A stretch of DNA of 64,000 nt from the NCBI GenBank assembly GCA_902779845.1, contig CACZCZ010000008.1:17616-81615 (forward strand). Reading direction: 5' to 3'. Positions 51,239 to 60,348 of this stretch are shown in pieces. Positions within the stretch are counted from its first letter, which is position 1. Every line of letters starts with the position of its first letter. The notes under the pieces are model-generated. The model saw only the letters and a list, made by a program, of their open reading frames with translations, was not told where the DNA came from and searched no databases. Position numbers and translations under genes: made by a program. This DNA comes from an uncultured Bacteroidales bacterium (GTDB lineage: Bacteria > Bacteroidota > Bacteroidia > Bacteroidales > Bacteroidaceae).

Positions 51239-52425
51239 CTTCTTTTTTTACCAAATAAGTCCTTGATTCCATCAATATCGAATGCGAGCGTGAAACGCAT
51301 CGTCTGGTCGAGGGGGTTGGACTGGGCGGTGGAGAATACGTAGGCGGCGTCGATGGAAAAGACGCTCATCTTGAAGCCTGCGCCAGCCGTGATATACTTG
51401 CGGTTACCTTTGTTGGCAGCCTCGTCGTGGTAGCCCACGCGAACAAAGAAACGGTCGTTGTAGCTGTACTCAGCACCTACGCTCCACTGAATCTCCTGTA
51501 GCTCCTCCTTGAAGCCGTTGGGGGCATCGTAAAAGCTCTTGAAGATACCGGCAATGGGCGACACATCATAATACTCGCGCTGTACGCGGTCGGTGTAGTC
51601 ATTGTCGCTCTCGTTGGCTTGTTTCTTGGGGTATGTGGGAACCAGCAGTTTGTTGGCATCGGCGCTGATAGAGAAGCGGTTGTACTCGTCGAAGGGAATC
51701 GTGAAGTTCAAGCCGAGACGCAGGTTCGTGGGGATGAACTCCGAGTTGTCATCGCCGCCATAGCTGATCTTGGAACCGATGTTAGATATGTTCAAGCCGA
51801 AAGCCCATTGGCACTCGCGATTGCCCAGCATGAAGTAGTTATTGTAGTAGAGTGCGATGTCAGCAGCGAAAGCCTTTCCGGCAGAACTCTCAGCGGTGTA
51901 GTCGTAGGTGATGTCGGAGTAGATGAAGCGCAGTGCTACGGCCATGGAAAAATAGTCGGAGAGCATGCGCGAATAGGCGGCATCGACAGCCAGTTCATAG
52001 GGCTTGATGGTCATGCCTTCAACGGCAGAGCCGGCATCATTGTCCCAAAGCGACACTTCGCCAAGCGAGAAATAGCGCAGCGAGGCGCTGATGGCGCTGT
52101 AGTCGCCAATGCGGTAGTAGCCCATGAGGTTGGCCAGATTGATGTCGCTCACCAATTTACGCAACCACGGTGTGTAGCTGATGGCCACACCGGCACGACT
52201 CACACAGAACGGGTACTTGGCAGGGTTCCAGTACTGCGAGTTGACATCGGCTTCTGTGGCGCAACCCACGTCACCCATACCGCCGCCGCGTGCATCAGGG
52301 GCGATGGACATCGAGGTGACGCTGGTGGTCACAGGATTGAACATGTTTTCCTTGTCCTGAGCAGCTGCCGGGATGGCAGCGGCCCACACAAGTACTGTGA
52401 GGAGATATGAGAAGATTCTTTTCAT
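51235..52425 (-). CDS. porV: type IX secretion outer-membrane protein PorV (LptO), 396 aa
   Basis: Shuttle protein that passes T9SS cargo to the attachment complex at the cell surface. Signal peptide MKRIFSYLLTVLVWAAAIPAAAQ. The body is a FadL-like 14-strand barrel, with the typical early part SMSIAPDARGGGMGDVG and aromatic strand ends. It lies next to porU, as in other Bacteroidota, and the two act together. Confidence 0.9.
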   Translation of the reverse strand: MKRIFSYLLTVLVWAAAIPAAAQDKENMFNPVTTSVTSMSIAPDARGGGMGDVGCATEADVNSQYWNPAKYPFCVSRAGVAISYTPWLRKLVSDINLANLMGYYRIGDYSAISASLRYFSLGEVSLWDNDAGSAVEGMTIKPYELAVDAAYSRMLSDYFSMAVALRFIYSDITYDYTAESSAGKAFAADIALYYNNYFMLGNRECQWAFGLNISNIGSKISYGGDDNSEFIPTNLRLGLNFTIPFDEYNRFSISADANKLLVPTYPKKQANESDNDYTDRVQREYYDVSPIAGIFKSFYDAPNGFKEELQEIQWSVGAEYSYNDRFFVRVGYHDEAANKGNRKYITAGAGFKMSVFSIDAAYVFSTAQSNPLDQTMRFTLAFDIDGIKDLFGKKRR

Positions 52426-52482
52426 GCGTTTATGGGGTTACCGGAAAACAGTTACCTTCTATATAACGAAAGGAATCCACTT

Positions 52483-55400
52483 TTATTGCCTTCGATTGAT
52501 AATGAGTTTCTGTGAAGCTGTCGCTTCTTCACTTTTGTCGCACTTGACGCGGGCTCTGTAGATGTAGATTCCGCTGCCCAGCGGGAAGCCGCTACCCGTG
52601 GTCAGATTCCACGGAATCGCGTAGAAACCGGTGTCGTTGCTGCCTGTCTCGCTGTGGCTCCACAGCATGCGCCCTGTGAAATCGAAGACTTCTACGGTGA
52701 ATTCACATACGCTGCCAGGGCGGTCGTAGCTGAGAAGGAATTGCGTTTGTGACTTGGCGGGGTTCTTGCTGGCGGTCAGCTTCAGGATGTTCATGGGCAA
52801 TCCGGGATCTACCACGCAGGTGAGGGTGACGGTGCTGGCGTTGTTGAGCAGGTCCCAGGCACGGAAGACGATGGTGTGCTCGCCTGCTGTCAACTCAGGA
52901 ATGGAGAAGGCGACGTGGCCGCGTGTGTAGTCACCGAACTCGCCACGGAAATAATCGTTGAGGTTGTAGGTGGTGAGGGGGTTGCCGTCGATGATGAGCT
53001 CCAGATCGTGTCCGAGGCCGTTGCCTGCGGAGCTGATGCCGTTCTCATCGGAGATCTCGGCGATGAAATAGGGCGTAGCGCCGACTGTCTGGCCGTCGGT
53101 GAATGTGTCGTCGTTTAGGTGGGCCGTGATGTGCGGGCCTTTGTTGTCATGTATGCCTGGTTCTGTGCCGCCAATCAGGAAGTCCTCGTTGTTGCCATTG
53201 GCCTCGTAGCGGTGGTCATTGGTGATGGCGTAGAACAGCAGACGTCCGGCCTCATTGCTATAGTGGATATCTACGGGGATGGGGCACGTGATGTCGAATT
53301 TTCCGCCACGTATGCTATCCTGTCCGTTGTACAGGATCTTGTCGTAGGCGTTGTATTTGAAGGCTTCCTCCGACTGGGCGTTGTTGCGGCAGGTGATGGT
53401 GCTTTCGCTGTCGTAGAGGCGTGCGGTGAAGGTACCGCGGAAGTCGTTGAGCGTTTCGCCGTTGCCGTTCTCAATGTGTCCTGCAAAACGCGCACGGCCT
53501 CCGGCATGAAGCGTGAAGTCTGCTGGCAGCTGATCCACGGGCGTGCCGTTGATGGCATCCAGGACAACGCGATTGCCAGGGTTGCCGAAGAACAGGGCTG
53601 GGTCGCCCAGGAGGGCGTAGTGCAGTTTGTTCTCGGTGGAGGGACTGTTGACCTTGCTCAGTCGCACGGCATCGCCAACGCGATTGGGCATCCCCTGCTC
53701 ATCGGTGTCGAAGAGTGCACGGCAGAAGGCTGCATTCAGCAGTTCGTTGAGGTTGGCATATACGGTGCGGGCCGTACCGTAGAAGGCTACTGCGGCGCCG
53801 TTCGGGTTCAGGAAAGCTGTCTCACCGATGTTGTTGGTTTGCGTGTCGAATGGCATGACATCGCAGGCCGCAGTCACCCAAAGGGGTGCTCGCGGTGATT
53901 TGTAGTTTGCGAAGTCCTCGATGCGAATCACCAGCTCGTGGGAGAGACAGTAGGTGGCGCCGTGCCCCGTGTAGTTCATCATCAGCGCGCCCTCTTCCAT
54001 CTGCTGCTGGACGACCTTCTCCAAGAGGGGGTAGCGGTTGCCGCTGGCGGAGGCCACGCGGGGATAGATGTCCCACATCACCTTGCGAACCTCCAGTTCC
54101 GGGTTGTTCGCTTGCACGATGTTAGCAACATTATTAGCCATGCGCAGGTGCTCGTTCTCGTCGCCGTCGTCGCCCAGGAAGACACACACGTTCTTCCACG
54201 CCCCGGCGTAGTTGCCGTTCAGGTAGGCAAGGGTCTTGTCAACAGCGTTTTTCGCTTCTGCCGCGGTGCGCACGGGGAAGCGTCCCACGCCTAAGTCGGT
54301 CTTGTTGGATGTCAGCGCACCGCCCTCGCCGTCGTCGAGCAGTCCAAAGTAGTCCTCCATCACATAGCATTGCGTGTCGCTATTGGAGTTCATGCTCTCG
54401 AAGCAGAGCAGGAAGTCGTTGGGGTTTGTGTTGCTCCACACCGAGGTGAGCATGCGGTTGTCCCACGCGCAATCGCCGAAGAGCAGCAGATAGCGGGGGC
54501 GGTCGCTGTCTTTCGTTGCGCGGTCGTAGAGCATTTTCAGGAAGCGGCGGTAGGCGGTGGCGTCAGGGGTGCCGCTGCTGAATTCGTTGTAAATCTGGTC
54601 GGCACGGAAGACGCCCACGCGCAGACCGTCGAAGTTGCGGTGCGCGGCAGCCAGACGCTCGGCTTCGCTGTCGAAGATGCCGCTCGCAGGCGTGATAATG
54701 ACCATGTCCAAGGGGGCTGTAGCGTGCAGGTTCTGGTTGGCGACCTCACCTACCACCGTAGGCTGCGGGTAGGAGGCAAAGGCGTTGACGTTGACAATGG
54801 CGTAGCGGTGTTCCTCGCCGTCGCTCTCCACGATAGCGCGGTAGTGGGGCGTGCCATTCACGGTGGTCGTGCTGCCCGTGATGGCGGTGGCGGGTTTCCC
54901 GCGTTCGGCCAGGCGCCACAGCTGCGGTTGTTGTCCGTTGGCATAGGTGATGTCGAAGGTCTTGGGCTCGGCATCCGCACGTGTGAAGGCCACCAGGTTG
55001 AGACTGCCGTCAATGGCCATCGTGCCCGTGAACTGCAGCGTCAGGAAGTTGAGGCGTGCGTGTGCACCGCTGGTCGTGGAGATTCGCACGGTGTTCGTGG
55101 CCGAAGGCTTGGCCACATTGAAAGTTCGCTCTACCACTGTGGCCGAAGAGTAGTTGCCCAGCTCGCTCACCGTGAAGGTTCCCAGGGAGCTGCCGTTGAA
55201 TTGCGGTGTCACCCTGGTTGAGGTGGAGTTGGCGGCTGAGAACCCTATCGTCAGACTTCCTGCGTTGCCTGCACTGCGGCAGGGGAGGGTGAGGGTGTAG
55301 TTGCGGCTGTTGCCGGTAGCGTAGTCGTAGTTCTCAAAAAGCTGTCGTCCGCCGCTGAACCAGGCGTATTCTTGCGGGTTGTGTGTCGCGTAGGCATCAA

Positions 55401-56301
55401 AGGTCGAGACCACCTCCGTGTCCGAGGTGGTGCCTGTGGTAGTGGGGAACGCAGGGGGCGCGGAGGAGGCTTCAGTTATAAAATAGTACGCGGCGCGCGC
55501 GTAATGGTTGGGCACATGGCGACCGTCGCGCCAGGTGTCCAGGCCGTTGGCGTAGAACAGGAAGCCGTCTGCCACAGGCCACAGCGACACCTCCTCCAGA
55601 TCGTCGAAGTCCGTGTCTGCATCGATGATCTCTTTCTGCAGATGACCGCCGTAGCCATAGACTCGTATGTTGGCGGGGTTCGCGAAGCCCATCTCGCTGA
55701 TGGCGCTGTGTGTCAGATGATAGACACCGTCGCTCTCCACGCTGATCTTCACCCACCTTCCGCTGGCCAGCACACTTTGCGAGGCCCAGCGTTGATTGGC
55801 GGTGGGGGCATAGAGTTTCACGCGATGGCGAGCACCTTTGTACTTCGGCATGATCTCCACCTTTCCGCTCAGCAGTTTCAGATAGCGGTCATTGCTTCGG
55901 ACGATAGGCACAAAGCTGATATCCAGCAGTCCCTTGCCACGGCTGACACCCACCTCCGCCTCGATGCGCAGCGTGTCGGCCACGGCTTCATCGCTGCCGG
56001 GGATGGCCTTCAGCCGTTCCGTCTCAGCTACCGTGAGCGGTGCCCATTCGGGATAGAGGATGCGCACGGTGTAGTCGTAGAGCCTATAGTCTGTCTCCAG
56101 CGGCACCACCTCATGGTATGTAGGCACCACGCTGTCAATGCGCAACTTCTTCCAGTCGAACTGCGTGAAGTCCTGTGTGTAAGCTGTCAAAGGAAACAAG
56201 AGCATAAGGAGCCACACCCATGCCCTTCCCATCAAGGTGGGAAGCAACTGGCGCTTAGCGGGCTTATGGATTCTCTTCAATAATTCCTTATCTGATTTCA
56301 T
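52483..56301 (-). CDS. porU: type IX secretion sortase PorU, 1272 aa
   Basis: Gingipain-like C25 cysteine peptidase on the outer surface that removes the C-terminal signal of T9SS cargo and links cargo to lipopolysaccharide. Catalytic His is in MNYTGHGATYCLSHE and catalytic Cys in LWVTAACDVMPFD. The C-terminus has a T9SS-type sorting domain (FTVEVFDFTGRMLWSHSE, then GIYIYRARV). Start taken at 56301; 56232 (MGRAWVWLLM) is an alternative and would also give a signal peptide. Confidence 0.9.
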   Translation of the reverse strand: MKSDKELLKRIHKPAKRQLLPTLMGRAWVWLLMLLFPLTAYTQDFTQFDWKKLRIDSVVPTYHEVVPLETDYRLYDYTVRILYPEWAPLTVAETERLKAIPGSDEAVADTLRIEAEVGVSRGKGLLDISFVPIVRSNDRYLKLLSGKVEIMPKYKGARHRVKLYAPTANQRWASQSVLASGRWVKISVESDGVYHLTHSAISEMGFANPANIRVYGYGGHLQKEIIDADTDFDDLEEVSLWPVADGFLFYANGLDTWRDGRHVPNHYARAAYYFITEASSAPPAFPTTTGTTSDTEVVSTFDAYATHNPQEYAWFSGGRQLFENYDYATGNSRNYTLTLPCRSAGNAGSLTIGFSAANSTSTRVTPQFNGSSLGTFTVSELGNYSSATVVERTFNVAKPSATNTVRISTTSGAHARLNFLTLQFTGTMAIDGSLNLVAFTRADAEPKTFDITYANGQQPQLWRLAERGKPATAITGSTTTVNGTPHYRAIVESDGEEHRYAIVNVNAFASYPQPTVVGEVANQNLHATAPLDMVIITPASGIFDSEAERLAAAHRNFDGLRVGVFRADQIYNEFSSGTPDATAYRRFLKMLYDRATKDSDRPRYLLLFGDCAWDNRMLTSVWSNTNPNDFLLCFESMNSNSDTQCYVMEDYFGLLDDGEGGALTSNKTDLGVGRFPVRTAAEAKNAVDKTLAYLNGNYAGAWKNVCVFLGDDGDENEHLRMANNVANIVQANNPELEVRKVMWDIYPRVASASGNRYPLLEKVVQQQMEEGALMMNYTGHGATYCLSHELVIRIEDFANYKSPRAPLWVTAACDVMPFDTQTNNIGETAFLNPNGAAVAFYGTARTVYANLNELLNAAFCRALFDTDEQGMPNRVGDAVRLSKVNSPSTENKLHYALLGDPALFFGNPGNRVVLDAINGTPVDQLPADFTLHAGGRARFAGHIENGNGETLNDFRGTFTARLYDSESTITCRNNAQSEEAFKYNAYDKILYNGQDSIRGGKFDITCPIPVDIHYSNEAGRLLFYAITNDHRYEANGNNEDFLIGGTEPGIHDNKGPHITAHLNDDTFTDGQTVGATPYFIAEISDENGISSAGNGLGHDLELIIDGNPLTTYNLNDYFRGEFGDYTRGHVAFSIPELTAGEHTIVFRAWDLLNNASTVTLTCVVDPGLPMNILKLTASKNPAKSQTQFLLSYDRPGSVCEFTVEVFDFTGRMLWSHSETGSNDTGFYAIPWNLTTGSGFPLGSGIYIYRARVKCDKSEEATASQKLIINRRQ

Positions 56302-56351
56302 GATTCTTATGGTGTCATGTTCTCCCCTTCCTTGTTGGGGGACGTGGGACT

Positions 56352-56972
56352 TTACTTCACGTTGAATGCCAGAACCTTTTCTCCTTCGAGCCACCCTTCC
56401 AGATGGTCGTCGATGTGGACGGGGCCTACGCCCACGGGCGTTCCAGTGTAGATGAGGTCGCCCGTCTTCAGCGTGAAGAAGCGGCTGATGTAGCTCACCA
56501 GTTCATCCACCGGGTGCAGCATGTCGGCCGTGTGTCCTGTCTGCACTGTCTGGCCGTTGATGTCCAAGTGGAAGTGCAAATCCTGAATGCTGCGTTCCAG
56601 GGCGGTCAGCGGGATGAAGCGCCCGAGCACGGCAGAGCCGTCGAAACCCTTGCACAGTTCCCACGGCAGTCCCTGTGTGCGCAGGCGTTGCTGAAGGTCG
56701 CGAGCCGTGAAGTCGATGCCTACGGTGACTGCGTCATAATAGCGATGCGCCCAGCGGGGAGCTATACTGCGCCCGAGGCGTGAGATGCGCACGACGATTT
56801 CCGTCTCATACTCACAGCGCTCTGTGAAGTCGGGGATGAAGAATGGTTTGCCGCCAGTAAGCAGTGCCGAGTCCGCCTTCGTGAAGATGACGGGCTCTTC
56901 TGATTTATATAACGTTTCGCCGAGCTCTTTATTGTGCTCTGCGTAGTTCATTCCTATGGCAAAAATCTTCAT
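56352..56972 (-). CDS. fumarylacetoacetate hydrolase family protein, 206 aa
   Basis: FAHD fold enzyme, probably a decarboxylase or hydrolase of a small keto acid. The metal-binding set is complete: GMNYAEHNKELG at the start, then YETEIVV, VGIDFTARDLQ, and the closing LIYTGTPVGVGPV. Start at 56972 (MKIFAIGMNYAEHN) after a -7 box at 56991-56998. Exact substrate unknown. Confidence 0.88.
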   Translation of the reverse strand: MKIFAIGMNYAEHNKELGETLYKSEEPVIFTKADSALLTGGKPFFIPDFTERCEYETEIVVRISRLGRSIAPRWAHRYYDAVTVGIDFTARDLQQRLRTQGLPWELCKGFDGSAVLGRFIPLTALERSIQDLHFHLDINGQTVQTGHTADMLHPVDELVSYISRFFTLKTGDLIYTGTPVGVGPVHIDDHLEGWLEGEKVLAFNVK

Positions 56973-56990
56973 TCTTAGTCGCTTTGGCTG

Positions 56991-56998
56991 CAAAGATA
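56991..56998 (-). promoter_or_regulatory. -7 box of the FAHD-porU block
   Basis: TATCTTTG on the minus strand, 18 bases upstream of the FAHD ATG. A TTTTTT tract stands where the -33 should be. Confidence 0.5.
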
Positions 56999-57226
56999 CG
57001 GATTTTTTGTGATTTCAGGTCGTCAAAACTCTATTTTTCTATGCTTTCTTGGCATTATTCACCACTTTCCTCATCATTTTCGAGCGCTTCTGTCATTTCC
57101 TACGCTTGGAATGCCTGCCCTTCCTATGCTTTGAAGATACGACTATGGACACTGAGGAGCAACGCACAACAACATCTATCTTTTTACATGAAAAGGCTCC
57201 ACACAGAAGTTTTTCATAGAAAAAAG

Positions 57227-57296
57227 CCTCATTCCCTCAAACTGCTTGAACCTCATCCGCTTAAGGATGAGGTTCAAGCAGTTTGAGGGAATGAGG
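57227..57296. repeat. perfect 32-bp inverted repeat (6-base loop)
   Basis: The arm 57227-57258 pairs without mismatch with 57265-57296, loop GCTTAA. Flanks are A-rich on both sides. No gene lies in 57000-57346. It could be a transcriptional stop between convergent signals, a short palindromic mobile element, or a foldback substrate. Confidence 0.85.
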
Positions 57297-57346
57297 GAAA
57301 AATCCATCAAAAAACTATGGTGGAAGAATCAGTTCGCCAGAGTGGA

Positions 57347-57463
57347 TTAGCTGTACCAGATGGAAGAACTGTTGGAATTGCCATAGTAGCGGTCCTCTTC
57401 TTCGTTCATGTAGTTGTCCAGCTCGTATTCTTCTTGGTTGAACATTTTAGGTTTCGGTTTCAT
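57347..57463 (-). CDS. very small acidic protein, 38 aa
   Basis: Minus-strand ATG at 57463 opens a frame rich in Asn, Glu and Tyr (MKPKPKMFNQEEYELDNYM, then NEEEDRYYGNSNSSSIWYS). A -7 box TATCTTTG (complement of 57518-57525) lies about 55 bases upstream. Sensible codons, own promoter and an aromatic end suggest a genuine small protein; function unknown. Confidence 0.5.
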   Translation of the reverse strand: MKPKPKMFNQEEYELDNYMNEEEDRYYGNSNSSSIWYS

Positions 57464-57633
57464 AGCGCTTTAGAGTTAGGAGTTAGTAATATGATTTGTC
57501 ATTGTCATTAGGCATGGCAAAGATAGGTGTATTCAGATGTGCGTGCAAGGTTTTTCGTTGAGAACCTGCTTTTTTAACGAGAATTTAACGTTTAAAGGTG
57601 TCATTTGGACACTCACAAGCCCTGTTTAGGGGC

Positions 57634-57660
57634 AAAAAAAAGAGGGGGCATGGCCCCCTC
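57634..57660 (-). terminator. terminator of the 33-aa gene
   Basis: GAGGGGGC (57642-57649) pairs with GCCCCCTC (57653-57660). On the minus strand the stem is followed by eight T (complement of 57634-57641). Confidence 0.75.
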
Positions 57661-57704
57661 GGTTATTAAAGATGTGAATAATGTTTTCTGTTAGTTGACG
57701 CTTC

Positions 57705-57806
57705 TTAATTCAGACTTTCATTGAAATCATTAAAAACAGAAGCGTTACTGACGATTGCTGCAATTGCTACAATTGCGAAAGCAATAGAAGTTGTTACTGT
57801 TACCAT
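57705..57806 (-). CDS. very small membrane protein, 33 aa
   Basis: Minus-strand ATG at 57806 gives a single hydrophobic helix (TSIAFAIVAIAAIVSNA) and a short polar end (FNDFNESLN). It has both a promoter box (TACCTTTG, complement of 57890-57897) and a terminator, so the transcript is a defined unit of about 240 bases. The long leader may hold a second element. Type I toxin-like or stress peptides look like this, but nothing proves it. Confidence 0.5.
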   Translation of the reverse strand: MVTVTTSIAFAIVAIAAIVSNASVFNDFNESLN

Positions 57807-57889
57807 AATCCTTTTACCTTTAAATTTGTTATCCTTTTTGTGTTTTCATTTCAGGCCTCGCTCGGCCTTGTGTTTTTCTTTTGACACTG

Positions 57890-57897
57890 CAAAGGTA
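57890..57897 (-). promoter_or_regulatory. -7 box for the 33-aa gene transcript
   Basis: TACCTTTG on the minus strand; start near 57883, leaving a leader of about 75 bases before the ATG. Confidence 0.5.
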
Positions 57898-58023
57898 CGG
57901 TGTTTTATGCGTTTTGGAACAAATATATGTTTAAAAGCATGGATTTATGGCTTTTCGTTGACCTCCGTCAAGAAAAATCGTTGTTTCGCCAATTCTTGAC
58001 TTATGTCGCCTTTTTTCGGTCAA

Positions 58024-60291
58024 TTATTTGGCATTTCCCTCATTCTTAGGGAAGTAGTGTGTGATGTGGCTGTCTGCAGCGTAGTCGGGGATGACAGCGC
58101 CCGCGCTGTCGGTGCAGAGCACGAGGGGACCGCTCATGCGGGCTCCCAGCCATTCATCGTTCACTTTGTCAGGACCGTAGTCGGTGTGCGGTGTGTAGGG
58201 CATCACGACTTCGACGCGGTCAGAGGATGTCCAGCGGCGCTGGGGGAAGGTGACATAGCTGGAGGGTGTTGCTTTTTTCACGCTGGGCTGATGGGTCTCA
58301 TGTGTCTTACAGACGATTTGCCCGTTCACACGGATCTCGAAACCCTCGGTGGCCCAGTAGGGCACGCGGAGCTTGAGGGTGAAGGGCTTCTTGGCTTCCG
58401 GGAAGGTGATGATGGTGCGCTCTGCAGGCCACTGGCAATCCTGACGGATGGCAACGCCATGGCTCTTCCATCGGGCTGCTGTGGGTAGATAGAGGGCCAC
58501 CCACAGCGTGTCGCCGCCCACGAAGTAGGCCGCTTCCTGGTATTTCACATGGTTCTCGGCGCCCGTGCCGCCGCAGCAGCTCTCCTGCGGCGTCTCGTTG
58601 CCCCAGGGCTTGGAGGCATCGCGTCCCACGGCATACTGATAGACGACGGCGTAAGGCTCTGGGCGCAGCGAGCCGATGATTTGATTGTAGAGCACGCGCT
58701 CGTAGTAGTCCATGTAGCGGGCATCGTTGGGGTGGTAGCCGTTGAGGTCGCGTGTGAGCTTGGCCAGGTTGTAGGCGCAGCAGGTTTCGTTCATCATGGG
58801 CGTCTTGGCGGCGCACATGGACTGCATCTGTGTGTACGGCTCGCGGAACTTCTCGTCATCACCCACGCCGCCCATCGCGTAGCGGTAGCGTCCTTGGATG
58901 TGTGACCAGAAGTTCTCGGCCAAGGGCAGGTAGCTGCTGTCGCCGCCGGCACGGAAGAGGGCCAGGGCACCCGTGACCATCGGGATGTGCTGGTTGGCGT
59001 GGCGGTTGCGGATGGCATCGATGTTGTGCTTCAGAGGTTCGAAGAAGGCGGGGCTGTCGAAGTAGGTGGCAGCCTCGCGCAGGCGCGCACGTTCCTCTTT
59101 ATCATTCACCATCGTGGACAGGCGTGCCAGCACTTCTGCCATACCGCCCACTTCGCCGGCGATGTACATGTTCCACATCTCATAGCGGTTGCCCGGTCGG
59201 CTGCGGCGCTCTTCCTGCGTGCCGGCTGCATCCACGAAGGTGCGGTAGTGCAGGCGGTTCCACACCCACAGTCCCATGTCCTTGGCTATCAGCAATGCCT
59301 TCTTGGCCAACGCGCGGTCATCCACGTAGGTGGCGATGTCGATGAGGCCGGAGAGTTGCTTGTGGATGGTGTAGTAGGGGGCCCACACCCATTTTTCGTT
59401 GTCGTAGGGGCGGTACATCTCCACCAGGGCGCAGTGCTGGGCGGGGATGGCATTGAGGTAGCCGTAGCCGTATTGGGCGTAGTCCTGCTTGTAGCGGTCG
59501 AAAGCATCCCATGTGCCCTGCAGCTCACGCAGCTCCGTCTCGGGGGCCAGGTCGCGGGCTTCGCGATAGCGACCCAACGTGTGGTCATAGACGAAGGTGC
59601 GCTCCTGGCAGCGTCGCAGCTCATCCACCATCGTGTGCAGGTTCGCCTTCAGCTGTTGCCGCTTGACAGGGTCTGCGCAGCTGGCATAGGCCAGCGACAG
59701 CGCGCTCATATAATGCCCGCTGCCATGTCCCTTGAGCTTAGTGGTGGGAGAGTCCCAGCCATCGGACATGGGGTAGCCGTCGGTGGGCAGACCGTAGGTG
59801 TCGCGGTAGTTGTACAGCTGCTGCCGCACATCGAGCGTGAGCAGATGGTCGATGTCGATATCACGGTTGCGCGTGAGGCGGTTGTCTCCTGTCAGCTGTA
59901 CGTCGCTCAGCGGCAGCGGCTGGGCGACGGGCATCGCAGCGGGCGTGGCGTAGCCGCTTGCTACGACCTGTACGTTAGCTTTGATGGGCAGGCCTTGTGG
60001 CGTGCTGTCATCACCCACGATATAACCTTCCACCTGATAGCTTGTGCCCACGGGTTGAGCAGCTTGCTCCTGTTCGGTGGTTAGCGCGGAATTAGACCAG
60101 CGCACTTGGCGGTAGGCTTTATGACCATCGGCATACTCCACCCATAGCTGATAGGGTAGGCGAGGGGCCGTCCCCACAGGCGTTGAGACACGTACTGCCT
60201 CAACGGCGGAGATACGCTTGCCGATGGCAGCCTCCTGCGCAAAGCAAGTGGCACAGGAGAGAAGGAAGAGAGATGAAAAAAATGCCTTCAT
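58024..60291 (-). CDS. GH127-type glycoside hydrolase (DUF1680), 755 aa
   Basis: Exported enzyme, likely a beta-L-arabinofuranosidase acting on plant glycans. Signal peptide MKAFFSSLFLLSCATCFAQ. The (alpha/alpha)6 barrel carries the GH127 cysteine cluster NETCCAYN and ESCCGGTGAENH, in which a zinc-held cysteine acts as nucleophile. KLKGHGSGHYMSALSLAYA is another family mark. Start at 60291, since the upstream ten codons belong to the leader. A -7 box TATCTTTG is at the complement of 60319-60326. Confidence 0.88.
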   Translation of the reverse strand: MKAFFSSLFLLSCATCFAQEAAIGKRISAVEAVRVSTPVGTAPRLPYQLWVEYADGHKAYRQVRWSNSALTTEQEQAAQPVGTSYQVEGYIVGDDSTPQGLPIKANVQVVASGYATPAAMPVAQPLPLSDVQLTGDNRLTRNRDIDIDHLLTLDVRQQLYNYRDTYGLPTDGYPMSDGWDSPTTKLKGHGSGHYMSALSLAYASCADPVKRQQLKANLHTMVDELRRCQERTFVYDHTLGRYREARDLAPETELRELQGTWDAFDRYKQDYAQYGYGYLNAIPAQHCALVEMYRPYDNEKWVWAPYYTIHKQLSGLIDIATYVDDRALAKKALLIAKDMGLWVWNRLHYRTFVDAAGTQEERRSRPGNRYEMWNMYIAGEVGGMAEVLARLSTMVNDKEERARLREAATYFDSPAFFEPLKHNIDAIRNRHANQHIPMVTGALALFRAGGDSSYLPLAENFWSHIQGRYRYAMGGVGDDEKFREPYTQMQSMCAAKTPMMNETCCAYNLAKLTRDLNGYHPNDARYMDYYERVLYNQIIGSLRPEPYAVVYQYAVGRDASKPWGNETPQESCCGGTGAENHVKYQEAAYFVGGDTLWVALYLPTAARWKSHGVAIRQDCQWPAERTIITFPEAKKPFTLKLRVPYWATEGFEIRVNGQIVCKTHETHQPSVKKATPSSYVTFPQRRWTSSDRVEVVMPYTPHTDYGPDKVNDEWLGARMSGPLVLCTDSAGAVIPDYAADSHITHYFPKNEGNAK

Positions 60292-60318
60292 TGTCGGAAG
60301 AAATAGATTTTCTGCCGA

Positions 60319-60326
60319 CAAAGATA
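60319..60326 (-). promoter_or_regulatory. -7 box of the GH127 gene
   Basis: TATCTTTG on the minus strand, 27 bases upstream of the ATG, preceded by an AAAAAATG tract. Confidence 0.5.
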
Positions 60327-60348
60327 GGCATTTTTTGTGATACAGCGC

